Source of the DNA: Bacteroidales bacterium UBA3843
GTDB lineage: Bacteria > Bacteroidota > Bacteroidia > Bacteroidales > Paludibacteraceae
Assembly (NCBI GenBank): GCA_002392745.1
Contig: DGHR01000010.1
Location: 1-64,000 of the forward strand
DNA: 64,000 nucleotides
Reading direction: 5' to 3'
Below the pieces are notes generated by a model. The model saw only the letters and a program-made list of their open reading frames with translations, was not told the origin of the DNA and searched no databases. A program made the translations under genes and the position numbers. How positions within the stretch are numbered: the first letter of the stretch is position 1; each line of letters starts with the position of its first letter. This document shows positions 41,681 to 50,435 of the stretch, one piece after another.

Positions 41681-42569
41681 TGTATGCTTGTAATGTGTTT
41701 TGTAGCAGCGATGCGATAGTCATCGGTCCTACCCCTCCCGGCACAGGCGTGATATATGCGGCTTTGGGCGCTACATGCTCAAAATCCACATCCCCTGTCA
41801 GGCGGTAACCGCGAGGCGATGCGGGATCCTCCACACGGTTGATACCCACATCTATCACAACCACTCCTTCGCGCACCATGTCTGCCGTCAGCAGTTTCGG
41901 GCATCCGGCTGCCACGATGATAATATCCGCCGTACGGCAGATAGCCGCCAGGTCGCGGGTCTTGCTGTGACAGATTGTTACTGTGGCGTCTCCCAGCGAG
42001 GAAGCGCTCATACCCGGCAGACTGAGGTACGGACGTTGCATCAGGAGCATGGCTATCGGTTTGCCTACGATATTCGACCGGCCGATGACCACTACATGCT
42101 TGCCTGCTGTCTGTATGCCGTTGCGCGCCAGCAACTCGCGTATGCCGCGGGGAGTGGCGGACACCAGCGAGGGCAAACCTTGTACGGTACGTCCTACATT
42201 AGCCGGCGTCAAGCCGTCAACATCCTTGCGGTAATCAATGGCGGACAGGATGGTCGTCTCTGTGATATGGTCGGGGAGCGGCAGTTGGACGATAAAACCG
42301 TCTATCTGTTCATCGTGGTTCAGCCGCTCCACTTCCGCCAGCAACTGTTCCTCTGTGATATCCGCTTCCAGTGCGACGCGTTCGACCTCTATGCCCACTT
42401 CGGCACAGGCCTTTATTTTGTTCGCCACATATGTCTCGCTTGCGGGGTTATGTCCCACAATCACAATTCCCAGACGCGGAGCGCGTTTTCCTTGCGCCAC
42501 CCGGGATGCAATCTGTTCTCGCAGTTCACTGCGAATCTCCGAGGCTATTTTTTTTCCGTCTAAAATCAT
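41664..42569 (-). CDS. folD: Bifunctional methylenetetrahydrofolate dehydrogenase / methenyl-THF cyclohydrolase
   Basis: A 301-residue folate enzyme that links one-carbon units to formyl-THF. Motifs: GHNPASETYVANKIKACAEVG (with catalytic Lys in YVxxKxK), DGFIVQLPLPDHI, KDVDGLTPANVG and the nucleotide-binding VVIGRSNIVGKPIAMLLMQR, ending with TPVPGGVGPMTIASLL. The start ATG at 42569 (MILDGKKIASE) overlaps the stop of the 164-residue gene by 4 bp (ATGA). The longer in-frame start would add unrelated basic residues. Confidence 0.97.
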   Translation of the reverse strand: MILDGKKIASEIRSELREQIASRVAQGKRAPRLGIVIVGHNPASETYVANKIKACAEVGIEVERVALEADITEEQLLAEVERLNHDEQIDGFIVQLPLPDHITETTILSAIDYRKDVDGLTPANVGRTVQGLPSLVSATPRGIRELLARNGIQTAGKHVVVIGRSNIVGKPIAMLLMQRPYLSLPGMSASSLGDATVTICHSKTRDLAAICRTADIIIVAAGCPKLLTADMVREGVVVIDVGINRVEDPASPRGYRLTGDVDFEHVAPKAAYITPVPGGVGPMTIASLLQNTLQAYNEHTR

Positions 42570-43060
42570 TCTGTCTCTCCTTCCTGCTCTGCCTTTTTCC
42601 AAATCTTCCAGTTATGCCAAATCTCTTTCCACTCTTTGCCGGTTATATACCATTTGTTCTCCTTGCGCGGCGGACGATATACAGGTGTTGTCTCTATCTG
42701 CACTTTCTGTCGCAGGGAGTCCAGATTGTACATCTTCGCCAGACTGTCACTTATCATCAGTGCGTCCTGCTCATCGGCTTTATGAATGCGCAGTTCGTCC
42801 ACACGCATCTCTGCATCCGAATTATCCATTGGCATACTGCGTATCTCCGCCACCAGCCATGCGGCGAACATATACACAGCCACCAATACTGCGGCTGCCA
42901 GAATAAACAGCAGTCCGTAATAAGCCTGTTTGTCTTTCATGCGCAGCGCACCGCCTACACCTCTGTTCATCGCTTTGGAATAGGGGTCTTGGGACTGGTG
43001 GTGCCGATGGTGTTTTTTCGGTTTGCCCCAATCGGGCTGATATGTCTGTTCGTCTCCCAT
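42566..43060 (-). CDS. Single-pass membrane protein of unknown function
   Basis: A 164-residue protein with a His/Lys-rich cytoplasmic N terminus (KPKKHHRHHQSQDPYSKAMN), one membrane helix (about 48-69, YGLLFILAAAVLVAVYMFAAWL) and a periplasmic helical part containing MRVDELRIHKADEQDALMIS and TPVYRPPRKENKWYITGKEW followed by KEIW. It is located one base after the ffh stop and overlaps folD by 4 bp, so it is co-translated with housekeeping genes. The His-rich stretch could bind metal, but I see no family match. Possibly a Bacteroidales-specific accessory to envelope or translocation functions (inference from position next to ffh). Confidence 0.75.
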   Translation of the reverse strand: MGDEQTYQPDWGKPKKHHRHHQSQDPYSKAMNRGVGGALRMKDKQAYYGLLFILAAAVLVAVYMFAAWLVAEIRSMPMDNSDAEMRVDELRIHKADEQDALMISDSLAKMYNLDSLRQKVQIETTPVYRPPRKENKWYITGKEWKEIWHNWKIWKKAEQEGETE

Positions 43061-44365
43061 TTAACGGCGACGGCCTCCCATTTGTTGCACCTTGCGCATC
43101 ATCTTGGATGTCTGCTCAAACTGCTTTAGGAAACGGTTGAGTTCCACGATGGTCACGCCTGCTCCTTTGGCGATGCGGTTTTTACGGCTGCCGTTGAGCA
43201 GGCCCGGATTGGCGCGCTCGGCCGGCGTCATGGAGTTGATCATCGCCTCAATGGGTTTGAACGCATCATCGCTTACCTCTACGCCTTTCAGCGCCTTGTC
43301 CATACCGGGAATCATACCCATCAAATCCTTCATCGAACCCATCTTTTTAATTTGGTTCAGTTGGCCGATGAAGTCATTGAAATCGAACTGGTTCTTGGCT
43401 ATCTTCTTGCTGATACGCCGTGCCTCGGCTTCGTCGTATTGTTCTTGCGCACGTTCTACCAGAGACACCACATCACCCATTCCCAGGATGCGGTCCGCCA
43501 TACGGGTAGGATGGAACACATCCAGCGCCTCCATCTTCTCGCCCGTTCCGATGAATTTAATCGGTTTGTTCACAACCGAGCGGATACTCAGCGCAGCACC
43601 GCCGCGCGCATCGCCGTCCAGTTTGGTTAATACCACGCCGTCGAAATCCAGACGGTCGTTGAACTCTTTGGCGGTATTCACGGCGTCCTGACCGGTCATC
43701 GCGTCCACAACGAACAGGGTCTCGCTGGGTTGGATTGCAGCCTTGATAGCAGCTATCTCTTGCATCATCTGCTCATCCACTGCCAGACGACCGGCTGTAT
43801 CCACGATTACCACGTCATAACCCAGACGTTTGGCTTCCGCTATAGCCGCTTCGGCTTTCTTGACCGGATTCGACTCCTCCAGCCCCAGATACACTTTCGC
43901 GTTAATCTGCTCACCCAACACACGCAACTGCTCGATAGCGGCAGGACGGTAAACATCGCACGCCACCAGCATGACGCGTTTGTTCTTCTTGGTCTGCAGC
44001 CAGTTCGCCAACTTGCTGGCGAAAGTGGTCTTACCAGAACCCTGCAAACCTGACATCAGGATGACGGCGGGAGAACCTTTCAGGTTCAACTCCTGCGCCT
44101 CGCCGCCCATCAACTCCGCCAGTTCGTCATGCGTGATTTTCACCATCAACTGTCCCGGACGGACCGAGGTCATCACGTTCTGACCCAGCGCTTTTTCTTT
44201 TACCTGGTCGGTAAACTGTTTGGCGGTCTTGTAGTTGACATCCGCCTCCAACAACGCCTTGCGGATATCCTTGACGGTCTCCGCAATGTTAATCTCGGTA
44301 ATTCTACCCTCACCCTTGAGGATTTTGAAACTTCTTTCTAATCGTTCGCTTAAATTGTCAAACAT
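43061..44365 (-). CDS. ffh: Signal recognition particle protein (GTPase)
   Basis: The 434-residue SRP54 homologue binds signal peptides and SRP RNA and docks with FtsY. It has an N domain (about 1-85), a G domain with G1 GLQGSGKTT (about 106-114), VDTAGRLAVDEQMM (G3) and TKLDGDARGGAALS (G4/G5), and a Met-rich M domain (KMGSMKDLMGMIPGM ... MRKVQQMGG). The length is normal for the family. Upstream (44366-44545) are an AT-rich heptamer array and a tandem hairpin array that separate it from the flotillin-like gene; I see no TAnnTTTG promoter in that gap, so it may be read through from upstream. Confidence 0.97.
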   Translation of the reverse strand: MFDNLSERLERSFKILKGEGRITEINIAETVKDIRKALLEADVNYKTAKQFTDQVKEKALGQNVMTSVRPGQLMVKITHDELAELMGGEAQELNLKGSPAVILMSGLQGSGKTTFASKLANWLQTKKNKRVMLVACDVYRPAAIEQLRVLGEQINAKVYLGLEESNPVKKAEAAIAEAKRLGYDVVIVDTAGRLAVDEQMMQEIAAIKAAIQPSETLFVVDAMTGQDAVNTAKEFNDRLDFDGVVLTKLDGDARGGAALSIRSVVNKPIKFIGTGEKMEALDVFHPTRMADRILGMGDVVSLVERAQEQYDEAEARRISKKIAKNQFDFNDFIGQLNQIKKMGSMKDLMGMIPGMDKALKGVEVSDDAFKPIEAMINSMTPAERANPGLLNGSRKNRIAKGAGVTIVELNRFLKQFEQTSKMMRKVQQMGGRRR

Positions 44366-44370
44366 TAAGA

Positions 44371-44405
44371 AATTAAAAATTAAAAATTATGAATTAAAAA
44401 TTATT
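44371..44405. repeat. Heptamer array 10, AATTAAA type (5 units)
   Basis: Units AATTAAA, AATTAAA, AATTATG, AATTAAA and AATTATT lie 5 bp upstream of the ffh start codon, directly adjoining the hairpin array. Confidence 0.88.
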
Positions 44406-44411
44406 TCTTAG

Positions 44412-44544
44412 CTTAGCCCACAAGAGGCACGATTACTTCTTAGCCCGCAAGGGCACGATTACTTCTTAGCCCACAAGGGCACGATTATTTCTTAGCCCAC
44501 AAGAGGCACGATTACTTCTTAGCCCACAAGGGGCACGATTATTT
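44412..44544 (-). repeat. Five-copy 26/27-bp tandem hairpin array overlapping a stop codon
   Basis: Units at 44412-44438, 44439-44464, 44465-44490, 44491-44517 and 44518-44544, preceded by a 9-bp partial copy. On the minus strand each unit reads AAGAARTAATCGTGCC then CTTGTGGGCTAAG: a short stem GCCY / GGGC with a 4-5 nt loop, conserved through U-G and loop-length changes. The first copy in transcription contains the stop codon (TAA, 44539-44541) of the flotillin-like gene, so each unit repeats Lys-Lys-stop. Confidence 0.93.
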
Positions 44545-46044
44545 CTTGATTTTGGCTTCTCCGGCTATCACTTGGCTGTTGTTTTGCATGATAGACGCCA
44601 TATCTACACCGGTTGCTTCTTTGATAACCTCCATCGTCTGGCGCATTACTACGGGCACATTGCCACTGATGCCGGCGGCTTCGCTTCCCGTGGTGCCGTA
44701 CACATGCACATCATTGATGCTCGTCAGCGGTTCGGCTACCTTGGCTGCCACTTCCGGCAGGATATTTACCATCATTTCTGCAATAGCAGCACCGTTGTAT
44801 TTCTTGTAGGCTTCGGCTTTCTTGTCCATCGCTGCAGCTTCGGCCTCACCTTTCGCACGAATGGCGGCTGCCTCGGCTTCACCTACGGCTTTGATTCCCG
44901 CCGCCTCTTGCTGGCGAGCATATAACTCTGCTTCTGCCTGAGCTTTGATGGCAGCCGCTTTCTGCTCGGCTTCATAACGCTCTGCCTCAGCTTTGCGTTT
45001 GCGTTGCTCCAGTTCGGCGGCGGCGTCTATCTCTTTCTGGTATTTGTCGGCATCCGCTTGTTTGTTCACTTTCGCTTCCAACAGTTTCTCCTGGATAGCA
45101 ATCTCCTGTTCGCGCAGGATTTGTTCTTGCTTGGCTTTCTCCACCTCGGCCTCTACGCTCAGGCGGTTGATTTCTTTCTGACGTTCCTGTTGGCGAATGG
45201 ATTTGGCGGCCTCCGCCTCCACGGTCTTGATGTTTATCTCGCGGGCCTGCTCCTGACGCTGAATCTCATAGGCAGCATCGGCAATAGCCGACTGGGTATC
45301 GGCCTGTTTCTTCAGGTCGGCTTGCTTGACGGCCAATTCGGTATTGCGGATAGCTATCTCCGTCTCCGACGCCACGCGTGCATCGTTGGCCTGTTTGGAG
45401 GCTAAGGCACGAGCGATTGCTACGTCGCGTTCCGCATTCGCTTTGTTGATGCTCGCGTCCTTGGTTATCTTGCAGGTGTTGTCTGCACCCAGCGCATGAA
45501 TCAACCCTTCGCTGTCGGTAATGGACTGGATATTGCAACTCAGTATCTCTATGCCCAGTTTGGCCATGTCCGGAGCTGCCTTCTCTTGAATCTGGTTGGA
45601 GAAACCGTCACGGTCTACGTTCAGCGAACGCAAATCCTGCGTACCGATGATTTCGCGCATGTTACCCTGCAGCGAATCACGGATTTCGGTAGCTATCTCC
45701 TCACGGCTCTTGCCCAGGAAGTTGGCAGCGGCAACGGATATCAGTTCCGGAGAGATGCGTACCTTGGCTACGGCATCCACATCCACATTGATGAAGTCTG
45801 ATGTGGGCACGGATGAATCCGTTTTGATATCTACACTCAGTTGACCCAGATACAAACGATCTACTTTCTGCAGACCGGGAATGCGCAGACCACCGGTTCC
45901 TATCAGGAATTTAGGCTTGCGACGGGGCCAACCCGAGATTACAAGTGCTTGGTTGGGAGAGGTCTTGACATAAGAGACAAGAATGAGCAACACCAGGGCC
46001 ACAACGATGACGATGATGATAATTGATGTACTTGACATTTCCAT
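44539..46044 (-). CDS. SPFH/flotillin-like membrane protein
   Basis: A 501-residue flotillin-type scaffold protein. It has an N-terminal membrane helix (about 7-27, IIIIVIVVALVLLILVSYV), the SPFH/band-7 domain (about 30-190, with GGLRIPGLQKVDRLYLGQLS and ISPELISVAAANFLGKSREE followed by IA), a long Ala/Glu/Lys coiled coil with AEA repeats (about 215-420) and a C-terminal part (EMMVNILPEVAAKVAEPLTS). The family forms oligomeric microdomains affecting membrane fluidity and protease control. The ATG at 46044 is used; an ATG 6 bp later is equally possible, and the long upstream open frame is excluded by the promoter at 46186-46217. Its stop codon is duplicated in the hairpin array. Confidence 0.93.
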   Translation of the reverse strand: MEMSSTSIIIIVIVVALVLLILVSYVKTSPNQALVISGWPRRKPKFLIGTGGLRIPGLQKVDRLYLGQLSVDIKTDSSVPTSDFINVDVDAVAKVRISPELISVAAANFLGKSREEIATEIRDSLQGNMREIIGTQDLRSLNVDRDGFSNQIQEKAAPDMAKLGIEILSCNIQSITDSEGLIHALGADNTCKITKDASINKANAERDVAIARALASKQANDARVASETEIAIRNTELAVKQADLKKQADTQSAIADAAYEIQRQEQAREINIKTVEAEAAKSIRQQERQKEINRLSVEAEVEKAKQEQILREQEIAIQEKLLEAKVNKQADADKYQKEIDAAAELEQRKRKAEAERYEAEQKAAAIKAQAEAELYARQQEAAGIKAVGEAEAAAIRAKGEAEAAAMDKKAEAYKKYNGAAIAEMMVNILPEVAAKVAEPLTSINDVHVYGTTGSEAAGISGNVPVVMRQTMEVIKEATGVDMASIMQNNSQVIAGEAKIKK

Positions 46045-46185
46045 AATCTGAATATTTAAGTGATTATTTAGTGTAATTATTGTCGTATTTAGGGCCGTGA
46101 TGGTGCTTTGGTAGTTTTCACTCATCATTCCACACGCCGCACCGCCTTTTCGGCTGCACAATAAGCCAATATATAAAATTCGCTG

Positions 46186-46217
46186 CAAATTTACAAAAAA
46201 AAATGCATATGAGCAAA
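46186..46217 (-). promoter_or_regulatory. Promoter of the flotillin-like gene
   Basis: Minus-strand TTTG (46214-46217), 20 nt, then TAAATTTG (46186-46193). It implies a leader of about 135 nt. Confidence 0.78.
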
Positions 46218-46253
46218 TTTTTAAATAAAATTGTTATTTTATTCAAGCAATAT

Positions 46254-46395
46254 GACGTTTCGGAGCATTATATAGACGTTTCGGAGCATTATATGGACGT
46301 TGCGGAGCATTATATGGACGTTTCGGAGGCGCATTGGACCAATATCGTAGCCTTCCATACCATATAATATACTTAGTATATTATCCGGTGATTTT
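46254..46395. repeat. 21-bp / 11-bp array C with AT palindrome
   Basis: Three 21-bp units (GACGTTTCGGAGCATTATATG type) at 46254-46316 are followed by 11-bp steps GACGTTTCGGA, GGCGCATTGGA, CCAATATCGTA and GCCTTCCATAC, then an AT palindrome and CCGGTGATTT. The last part matches the layout of array A at 9360-9458. Confidence 0.85.
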
Positions 46396-46406
46396 GAAAA
46401 AATAGA

Positions 46407-46438
46407 TTTGCATAATTCAAAAAAATAGTGTAATTTTG
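46407..46438 (+). promoter_or_regulatory. Promoter of the PagL-like gene
   Basis: TTTG (46407-46410), 20 nt, then TAATTTTG (46431-46438), ending 14 bp before the start codon, so the transcript is almost leaderless. Confidence 0.82.
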
Positions 46439-46452
46439 CGGTTGATTTTGAA

Positions 46453-47802
46453 ATGCGAAGAGTTATTTTTCTGATATTACTGTCTCTCACGGCGCTTTCT
46501 CTCCCTGCCCAAGACCGCAAGAGCGGATCGTTCAGCACGGAGAAGGAGAGACTGAAGGTTGACTACCGTCTTTCTCTGCGGGCGGGTATGATTATGCCGG
46601 ACGGCAAAGTGGATGCCATGCTGGGCCGGACAGGCAAATGGCCGGGTCCCGTAGCAAGTGGCGAGTTTGCCGTCACTTTTCATCCCAAGTGGGCGTCACT
46701 CAAGGACTGGAACGGAGCCTCGATAGGCGTAGCGCTCAGCTACTGGAAACTGGACTGCACGCGCACGGGAGAGAAAGACTTGCTGGGCCATGCCATAGCG
46801 CCCTATGCCTTCGTGGATATTCCTTTTTACACGAGCAAGCACTTCGAAATCGGCGTGCGACCGGGTATAGGATGCTCTTTTATCACCAAGACCTATTACA
46901 ACACCGCTACTCCGGAGCAGCGCTACAACACCCTGCAGGCGGACAACATCAACCGTTCCGTCGGCTCGGTTTTCAATTTCTTCTTCCCGGAGGCGATGTA
47001 CTTCAATTTTCCGATTCGTAACGGTTGGACAATCGGCTTGGCAGCCGGCTGGTATCATATGAGCAACGGTTCTATCCGGCAGCCTAATTCCGGATATAAT
47101 ATGTTCATGGGCGAGTTGTCCGTGCGCTATCGGCCGCAGCATACAGACGACACCACCCCATCCGACGAACAGACGGGCGATACAAAGCAGAAGCCTATAG
47201 ATAACAAACGCGAGAGTCTGAAAGCCTTGCAGGACAAGCATTGTGAGATTGAATTCGCACTCTCCGGCAGCGGGCGGCAGGTGTATTACAAGGACCGTCA
47301 GACTTTCTTCTGCTCGGAGATACAATTAGCCGCTTATTGGCGTGCACATAAGATTTTCCGTTTGGGAGGCGGTGTGGATGTATTCTACGACGGGGCGTAT
47401 TACGACCGCGCCACGACATTCAAGAAAACCTACCTGAACGGCGCCACGCAGAGTGACTGCTGGCGACTGGGTGTCAGCATACAACCGGAGTTTGTGATAG
47501 GTAAGTTCACCGCCGGATTCCATTTCGGTGTCTATCTCCTGGACCCCATCAAGAACCGCGAGGCACTGGAGAAGAGTGATGACTACAAGAGGCTATGGGA
47601 AGACCATCAGACACTCAACAAAGGTGTGTTCTATTCCTATGACCTCATCAAGGCCGGCAGTGCAGGTTATCCCGACGGATGGCTGTACACACAGATTGCA
47701 TTGCGCTACAGACTGCCGTACCATCTATTCGTGCAAGCCATCATGAAAGCCCACCTGACCAAAGTGGAGTTTGTGGCGGCAGGCGTAGGAGTATATTTGT
47801 AA
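46453..47802 (+). CDS. Acyloxyacyl hydrolase / PagL-like outer-membrane protein
   Basis: A 449-residue secreted protein (signal peptide about 1-19, ending SLPAQ) with beta-barrel character. The segment NGWTIGLAAGWYHMSNGSI followed by RQPNSGYNMF (about 197-225) has the His-x-Ser-Asn block of lipid A 3-O-deacylases (PagL, His-Ser catalytic pair), as seen in Bacteroidota acyloxyacyl hydrolases. A charged linker (about 238-262, TDDTTPSDEQTGDTKQKP) divides it from a second beta-rich half without that motif, so the protein looks like a fused or duplicated barrel. It could trim lipid A acyl chains. It is alone in its unit, divergent from the flotillin-like gene. Confidence 0.82.
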   Translation: MRRVIFLILLSLTALSLPAQDRKSGSFSTEKERLKVDYRLSLRAGMIMPDGKVDAMLGRTGKWPGPVASGEFAVTFHPKWASLKDWNGASIGVALSYWKLDCTRTGEKDLLGHAIAPYAFVDIPFYTSKHFEIGVRPGIGCSFITKTYYNTATPEQRYNTLQADNINRSVGSVFNFFFPEAMYFNFPIRNGWTIGLAAGWYHMSNGSIRQPNSGYNMFMGELSVRYRPQHTDDTTPSDEQTGDTKQKPIDNKRESLKALQDKHCEIEFALSGSGRQVYYKDRQTFFCSEIQLAAYWRAHKIFRLGGGVDVFYDGAYYDRATTFKKTYLNGATQSDCWRLGVSIQPEFVIGKFTAGFHFGVYLLDPIKNREALEKSDDYKRLWEDHQTLNKGVFYSYDLIKAGSAGYPDGWLYTQIALRYRLPYHLFVQAIMKAHLTKVEFVAAGVGVYL

Positions 47803-47806
47803 CGAA

Positions 47807-49021
47807 TCAGTTTCCCGAAAACAACTGATCTTCTATCAGATAGACTTGTTCTAACGGCACGCCGCGGTCCACCAGTTGGCGGCGGTCAGGACGGAAGAGC
47901 GCATAGAACTCCTTGGCGCCTTTGCACATCATCCGTGCCTGGCGGTAGTTCTCAAAAGCCATCATGCGGTCGCCTTGCAACATCAGACAGTGACCGTAAT
48001 TGATATAATCAATGGCCTCTCCTTTGCCTTTGCGTAGTTTCTGTACCAGATAGGCGGAAGCACGGTCTATGTGGTCCCATATCAGGTCCATCTTGCCGAT
48101 GGACAGATACGTCATGGCTATCACCGCGCGGCGCTCGCTGTTATCGCCTATCAGCGCCGTATACACCCACGTGTCCGGCAGTATCTGCACGATGCCGGAC
48201 ATATATTCCGTTTCCGAAGCCGGCACCCACGATGCAATGCTGGATATATCCGTCTCCTCGCCGGTCATACCCAACAGGTTGCGCAGTTCTTCCGGCATAT
48301 CGTCCTGGGTTATTTCCTGACGTGCAATCAGGTCGCGGAGACTGACTTTTGTGGAACGCACCAGCGCGACAAGCGTCTCAAAAGCCGACTCTCCGTCGCC
48401 CACTGCCTCCATAAACGCGTTTTGTAAATCAGGGAAGAAATCAATGCGAACGTCATAGTGCGCAAGGAGTAGCATAACATTCGCCAGACACTGCTGCGCC
48501 ACCACTTGACTAGACGCACAGGAACAGTCTATCAGGGCATAGAAAGCCTGCTCCGAGAAGCACTCACGCAGGTTCTTGGCGATTGCGGCTACGGCTATCA
48601 GCGCCAGACTGGACCGGCTGCTGTCATCGGCTGCCGTACGAAGCCATTCAAAATCGCTCTCGCGAAAACTGACGCAGGACGAGAAATAATGCATGATAGA
48701 TTGCGGATTGTCGCCATTGAATCCATGCATTTCCGGCGACAGACCGCGCTTGATACGAATGGATGCATAGACGGCATCCACCAGCCGGTATGTGTCTCCC
48801 GTCAGTCGGTCCAATGTATCCTCACGTTCGGGGTCATCGGTCGAAAGCCAGTCGGAGAACAGGTCGTTATACCGCTGCTGTATATCCGTGAATGCGTGCT
48901 CGTACGGGTTGTCCTCGCCCAGTTCCACCAGCCATGAGCGGACGATAATCAAGGCATGGTTTACCATGCGCTCTCCCAGCGCCCGTTCGATAGTATTGAT
49001 TTGATCTTCTATATTTTGCAT
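47807..49021 (-). CDS. Helical cytosolic protein of unknown function
   Basis: A 404-residue all-helical protein with no signal or membrane helix. It has an acidic N-terminal part (ERALGERMVNHALIIVRSWL ... LFSDWLSTDDPEREDTLDRL), a long middle region with HEAT-like hydrophobic periodicity (SLALIAVAAIAKNLRECF, VVAQQCLANVMLLLAHY) and a C-terminal TPR-like section (AIDYINYGHCLMLQGDRMMA followed by FENYRQA). I do not recognise a named family, although similar long TPR proteins are found in Bacteroidales. It converges on the PagL-like gene with a 4-bp gap. The start codon is preceded by heptamer array 12. Confidence 0.75.
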   Translation of the reverse strand: MQNIEDQINTIERALGERMVNHALIIVRSWLVELGEDNPYEHAFTDIQQRYNDLFSDWLSTDDPEREDTLDRLTGDTYRLVDAVYASIRIKRGLSPEMHGFNGDNPQSIMHYFSSCVSFRESDFEWLRTAADDSSRSSLALIAVAAIAKNLRECFSEQAFYALIDCSCASSQVVAQQCLANVMLLLAHYDVRIDFFPDLQNAFMEAVGDGESAFETLVALVRSTKVSLRDLIARQEITQDDMPEELRNLLGMTGEETDISSIASWVPASETEYMSGIVQILPDTWVYTALIGDNSERRAVIAMTYLSIGKMDLIWDHIDRASAYLVQKLRKGKGEAIDYINYGHCLMLQGDRMMAFENYRQARMMCKGAKEFYALFRPDRRQLVDRGVPLEQVYLIEDQLFSGN

Positions 49022-49025
49022 ATTA

Positions 49026-49074
49026 TTTCACCTTTCACCTTCCTTCGTACATCGTACATTCGTCCTTCGTACTT
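49026..49074. repeat. Heptamer array 12, TTTCACC / GTACATC type (7 units)
   Basis: Units TTTCACC, TTTCACC, TTCCTTC, GTACATC, GTACATT, CGTCCTT and CGTACTT lie between the helical protein start (49021) and the GT2 stop (49133). Confidence 0.85.
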
Positions 49075-49132
49075 CTCTCTGTCCGGTGGACATTCATAGA
49101 ACAATTTTTGGGGTGGGGTTGCCTCTCATCTC

Positions 49133-50113
49133 TCAAATTTCATCTCGGATTAGGTAATCATTCCGGCTCGGACTGTTTCGGATTACCAGTTCTGCCAGGA
49201 AACCGGCCAGGAAGAGCATACACCCCAAAATCATCATCAGTATAGCGATATGGAAATAGGGATTTACGCCGACCAACATCGCCGGAACGCCATTCGACAG
49301 GGCGTGCAGTTTCATGCCTCCCACCACAATTACGGCTATCAAACCGATGAAAAACATCAGACTGCCGACCAGACCGAAGAAATGCATCGGCTGTTTGCCG
49401 AAACGATTCAGGAACCAGAGTGTCATCAGGTCCAGATAGCCGTTCACAAAACGGTTCAGACCGAACTTGCTGACACCGAACTCGCGTTTGCGGTGTTGTA
49501 CCACTTTCTCGCCAATCTTGGTAAACCCGGCGTTCTTGGCCAAGTATGGTATATATCGGTGCATCTCGCTGAATACCTCGATATTCTTCACCACCTCCTG
49601 TCGGTAAGCTTTCAGTCCGCAGTTCATGTCGTGCAGGTGAATGCCTGTCACGCGGCGGGCCGTGGCATTGAACAGTTTGGACGGCAGGTTTTTCGTCAGT
49701 TTGTTGTCGTAGCGTTTTTGTTTCCAGCCGCTTACCAGGTCATATCCTTCTTCGGTTATCATGCGGTACAATGCCGGTATCTCGTCCGGAGAGTCCTGCA
49801 AGTCTGCATCCATGGTAATCACCACATCGCCTTTGGCAGCCTGAAACCCCACCTGCAGCGCAGCGGACTTGCCGTAGTTGCGACGGAAACAGATTCCGTG
49901 CACTACGCCCTCGCCTTGGCTCTTTTTGCCACTTGGCACTTCGTCGCTTTGCAACTGCTTGATCACTTCCCACGAGTTGTCCGTACTTCCGTCATTGACG
50001 AAGATGACCTCATAACTGAATTTGTTTTCCTTCATTACCCGCGCAATCCATTCATACAGGTGCGGCAGCGACTCCGCCTCATTAAAGAGAGGCACTATAA
50101 TCGAAATATCCAT
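49133..50113 (-). CDS. Glycosyltransferase family 2 (polyprenyl-phosphate type)
   Basis: A 326-residue GT2 enzyme resembling dolichyl/undecaprenyl-phosphate sugar transferases (GtrB/ArnC). The GT-A domain covers about 1-225, with IIVPLFNEAESLPHLYEWI, the FVNDGSTDNSW loop and a TMDADLQDSP metal-binding motif, followed by NCGLKAYR. Two C-terminal helices (about 232-258, FGLVGSLMFFIGLIAVIVVG, and 275-300) anchor it to the inner membrane. It would make a lipid-linked sugar for envelope glycans. The ATG at 50113 is chosen over upstream frames because the promoter (50132-50139) lies inside the longer open frame. Confidence 0.93.
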   Translation of the reverse strand: MDISIIVPLFNEAESLPHLYEWIARVMKENKFSYEVIFVNDGSTDNSWEVIKQLQSDEVPSGKKSQGEGVVHGICFRRNYGKSAALQVGFQAAKGDVVITMDADLQDSPDEIPALYRMITEEGYDLVSGWKQKRYDNKLTKNLPSKLFNATARRVTGIHLHDMNCGLKAYRQEVVKNIEVFSEMHRYIPYLAKNAGFTKIGEKVVQHRKREFGVSKFGLNRFVNGYLDLMTLWFLNRFGKQPMHFFGLVGSLMFFIGLIAVIVVGGMKLHALSNGVPAMLVGVNPYFHIAILMMILGCMLFLAGFLAELVIRNSPSRNDYLIRDEI

Positions 50114-50131
50114 AATTATGCAATTTGGCTG

Positions 50132-50162
50132 CAAAGATACAAAAAAAAATGCATATACACAA
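50132..50162 (-). promoter_or_regulatory. Promoter of the GT2 gene
   Basis: Minus-strand TTG (50160-50162), 20 nt, then TATCTTTG (50132-50139), about 18 bp before the start codon. Confidence 0.82.
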
Positions 50163-50435
50163 GTGCGCGGGCGATTTTTATAAAAAATGTGCGTTTTTTT
50201 GAGTTCGTGGATTGTTAGCGTATAGCGCCAATGTTCACAAAATATGAGTAAAAAAGAAATTTGAGAATTGAAGTTCACTTTTTAAGAAGAGTGTTGGTGC
50301 CTCTAAAAACCTCTCTCAAAAAGCAGATTCGGCATGACATTTGTAGTATATACATAGTATATACTAGTACAAGTTAAGTAAAAAAGTGCCATATTTCGGG
50401 CAAAATTCTGCAGCGAAAGCAGTATCACAGTAAAG

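Larger units (their letters stand above)
46045..46452. other. Divergent intergenic region
   Basis: About 408 bp between the flotillin-like and PagL-like genes. It holds the two divergent promoters, a flotillin leader of about 135 nt, and the 21-bp/11-bp array with an AT palindrome (46254-46395). No gene is supported; an open frame on the minus strand is just a translation of the repeat. Confidence 0.85.

Noticed and set aside
44412..44544. CRISPR-like spacing of short direct repeats
   Set aside because: Units are contiguous with no unique spacers and no cas genes are present; it is a simple tandem array.
46239..46538. 99-codon frame with MLRNVHI repeats
   Set aside because: It is the translation of the 21-bp tandem repeat and runs across the promoter and start of the PagL-like gene.
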